Source: RPQJ01 sp963726665 (GTDB taxonomy: Bacteria > Pseudomonadota > Gammaproteobacteria > Steroidobacterales > Steroidobacteraceae). From it: a stretch of 64,000 bases of DNA. The position numbers were made by a program, and so were the translations under genes. The notes beneath the pieces are model-generated. The model had not been told where the DNA came from. It ran no database searches and was given only the letters and a program-made list of their open reading frames with translations. The stretch is taken from positions 62,001 through 126,000 of the forward strand of contig CAVSDW010000019.1 in NCBI GenBank assembly GCA_963726665.1. Reading direction: 5' to 3'. Below are positions 61,986 to 64,000 of this stretch, one piece after another; within the stretch, counting starts at the first letter, position 1, and every line of letters begins with the position of its first letter.

Positions 61986-63337
61986 TCCGGTCGCTTCCAG
62001 CCCGGGACAGTGAACTGCTTGGCGCGCTCGAGCGTGAGCTGGCCCTCGGGCGTGTCGCGGGTGATGGTCGAACCGGCGCCGATCGTGGAACCGGCGCCGA
62101 CCTTCACCGGCGCCACCAGCATGGTGCCGGAGCCGATGAACGCGCCGTCGCCGATTTCCGTGCGCCACTTGTTCACGCCATCGTAGTTGCAGGTGATGGT
62201 GCCCGCACCGACGTTCACCTTCTCCCCGACCGTGGTGTCGCCGAGGTAGGTGAGGTGGTTCGCCTTGCTGCCAGCGCCCAGTACGCTGTTTTTCACCTCG
62301 ACGAAATTGCCGATGTGCACGCCGGCAGCGAGCTGTGACGAGGGCCTGAAGCGGGCGAAGGGCCCGATGTTGCAGTTTCGCCCGATGAGCGCGCGGTCGA
62401 TCACGCAGTTGGCGAAGACCTGCGTGTCGTCGCCGATCTCGGAATCGCGGATCATCACGTTGGGCCCGATGCGCACGCGATCGCCGAGCTTCACCGTACC
62501 CTCGAACACCGCGTTCACGTCGATGTAGACGTCGCGACCGACGCTGACCGGCCCGCGCGCGTCGAATCGCGCGGGATCCACGATGGTGGCGCCCGCGAGC
62601 ATCAGCTCGTCTGCCCGCCTGCGGCGGTAGGCCGCCTCGAGCTCGGCGAGCTGCAGCTTGTCGTTCACGCCGAGCACCTCGGTCGCGGTGGGCGCGATCA
62701 CGGCGCGCACCTTGAGGCCGCTCCTGACGGCCGCGACGATGACGTCGGTGAGGTAGTACTCGCCCTGCGCGTTGTCGTTCTTGAGCGAGGCGAGCCAGTG
62801 GCGCAGGCGGCCCGCCGGCGCGCACATGACCCCCGAGTTGCACTCGTGGATCGCGCGCTCCTTCGTGTTCGCGTCCTTGTGCTCGACGATGCGCACGACG
62901 TTGCCCGCCCCGTCGCGCACGACGCGGCCGTAGCCCGTGGGATCCGGCAGCAGAACGCTCAGGATCGAGATCGCGCCCTCGCCGGCCTCGGCGACGAGTC
63001 GCGCCAGGGTCTCGGTCTGCACCATCGGCACGTCGCCATAGAGGACCAGCACGAGGTGGTCGTCGGGCACCTGGGGCATGGCCTGTGCCACCGCGTGGCC
63101 GGTGCCGTGCTGCTCGGCCTGCAGCACCCAGCGCACCTCGGTGCCCGGAAACGCCGCAGGGACCTGCTCGCCGCCGTGGCCGTAGACCACACAGGTCGCC
63201 GCCGCCTCGAGGCCGCGCGCGGCGTCGAGCACGTGCCCGAGCAGCGGCTTGCCCGCCAGGGGCTGCAGCACCTTGGGCAGGTCGGACTTCATGCGCTTGC
63301 CCTGGCCGGCGGCCAGGATCACCACGGAAAGGGTCAT
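61976..63337 (-). CDS. glmU: Bifunctional UDP-N-acetylglucosamine pyrophosphorylase/acetyltransferase
   Basis: 453 residues. N-terminal uridylyltransferase with LAAGQGKRMKSDLPKVL (GxGxRM) and HGTGHAVAQAMP; C-terminal left-handed beta-helix with hexapeptide repeats (DRVRIGPNVMIRDSEIGDD, GKxHLTYLGD-like KANHLTYLGDTTVGEKVN, TITCNYDGVNK). It acetylates glucosamine-1-phosphate and makes UDP-GlcNAc, two steps after GlmS. Its C-terminus is set by the palindromic repeat, whose A-run and TAG supply the last Lys codons and stop. Confidence 0.97.
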   Translation of the reverse strand: MTLSVVILAAGQGKRMKSDLPKVLQPLAGKPLLGHVLDAARGLEAAATCVVYGHGGEQVPAAFPGTEVRWVLQAEQHGTGHAVAQAMPQVPDDHLVLVLYGDVPMVQTETLARLVAEAGEGAISILSVLLPDPTGYGRVVRDGAGNVVRIVEHKDANTKERAIHECNSGVMCAPAGRLRHWLASLKNDNAQGEYYLTDVIVAAVRSGLKVRAVIAPTATEVLGVNDKLQLAELEAAYRRRRADELMLAGATIVDPARFDARGPVSVGRDVYIDVNAVFEGTVKLGDRVRIGPNVMIRDSEIGDDTQVFANCVIDRALIGRNCNIGPFARFRPSSQLAAGVHIGNFVEVKNSVLGAGSKANHLTYLGDTTVGEKVNVGAGTITCNYDGVNKWRTEIGDGAFIGSGTMLVAPVKVGAGSTIGAGSTITRDTPEGQLTLERAKQFTVPGWKRPEKK

Positions 63338-63511
63338 GTGCGGGTCCGGCGCTGTTGGTTGCGCGTCATTGTACCGAAGCTGCCTCCGCGATCGTCCGAC
63401 TACCGCATTGTGGCGTGCCCGCCCCTGCCGCCCGGCGTAGACTGCGCCGCACGGGGCGTCTGCCCCGCAACAATCAGCGCGGCGCGAACCGCGCGTTACA
63501 GGGGAGAAGAA

Positions 63512-63955
63512 ATGAAGTTCAGAATCGCGCGCTGGCGCGCTGCCGGCTGTTGACGATGGTGTCGCTCACCGGATCCGCGATCGCTGCTGACCACGCCTAC
63601 ATCCAGGGCGCTGTGTCGGTGGTTTCCTCGATCAAGGTCATGCGGCCAGATGGATGCCTACATGAACTGGCTGCAGAGCGGCTGGAAGAAGGGCATGGAA
63701 GCGCAGAAGGCGGCCGGCATCGTCCTCGACTACCACGTCTACTCGACCCGGGCACGCACTCCGGACGATCCTGACGTCTACCTCGTCGTCACCTACAAGA
63801 ACATGGCTGCCTTCGACGGCATGCAGGACAGGGTCGATCCGGTCATGGAGAAGGCGTTCGGCTCCCAGGACCAGCAGACCCAGGCGAACGTCGAGCGCGG
63901 CAAGATTCGGACGGTACTCGGCACCGAGCTGATCCGCGAGCTCGTGCTCAAGTAA
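63512..63955 (+). pseudogene. Small exported protein, two apparent frame breaks
   Basis: ATG 63512 follows GGGGAGAAGA. The signal peptide begins MKFRIA, but one base slip near 63530 is needed to continue LLTMVSLTGSAIAADHAYIQ, and another near 63648 to pass from VVSSIKVM to MDAYMNWLQSGWKKGMEAQK. The rest is intact to 63955 (GIVLDYHVYSTRARTPDDPD, VTYKNMAAFDGMQDRV, LGTELIRELVLK). The rebuilt protein has about 147 residues and resembles an exported dimeric alpha/beta-barrel (NIPSNAP/ABM-like) domain, though I cannot name the family. The intact 101-residue frame from 63650 is its C-terminal part. Confidence 0.6.
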
Positions 63956-64000
63956 GGCGGGATTTCGGCCTCGCCGAAACTGGAAGGGCCCGCAGTGCGG

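Overview
The window is GC-rich, gene-dense chromosomal DNA from a Gram-negative bacterium. Lipoproteins, outer-membrane and periplasmic proteins, RimO, Lon, KdpFABCDE, ModABC and a multiheme cytochrome c point to a Proteobacterium. My best guess is a gammaproteobacterial lineage near the Xanthomonadales, Steroidobacterales or Nevskiales, inferred from gene style rather than from a marker gene. I see no rRNA, tRNA, CRISPR array, phage or insertion sequence.

Layout. 1-6000: the broken 3' end of a probable LysR regulator, a PpiC-type isomerase coupled to a HupE/UreJ membrane protein, a tiny Lys-rich protein, an aldo/keto reductase and the molybdate transporter modABC. 6051-20531: a glycine-zipper surface protein, then a long minus-strand block with an M13 peptidase, the glycogen-use cluster malQ-glgX-glgB-glgP, a lipoprotein, a di-haem peroxidase and a methyltransferase. 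20813-31320: lon, a TIR-TolB-TPR protein, a frame-broken short-chain dehydrogenase running on from an MscK-like channel, DedA, MATE and a glutathione transferase. 31365-38373: pirin, a PQQ-type beta-propeller, small zinc-ribbon or PhnA-like proteins, rimO, an L,D-transpeptidase, a SlyD-like FKBP and a DUF4870-like protein. 38568-42170: two more TIR-TolB-TPR genes in tandem. 42227-49047: a nitroreductase, a badly frame-broken glutathione transferase, a phasin-like protein with a histone-like tail, a sigma-factor operon, and a 5'-truncated glycosyltransferase with an outer-membrane protein. 49450-51663: a nine-haem cytochrome with Ig-like domains. 51760-59809: the complete kdp potassium operon, including two 30-codon membrane peptides. 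60032-63337: glmS and glmU around a REP-like palindrome. 63512-63955: a small frame-broken secreted protein.

Two themes stand out. First, there are three paralogues of a TIR domain joined to a TolB/FlgO-like domain and TPR repeats, two of them 12 bases apart; this is the best candidate for a little-described signalling or conflict system. Second, at least eight genes carry one or more apparent single-base frame breaks without internal stop codons. That pattern suggests uncorrected indels in the assembly more than gene decay, so frame-broken entries should be read with that in mind.
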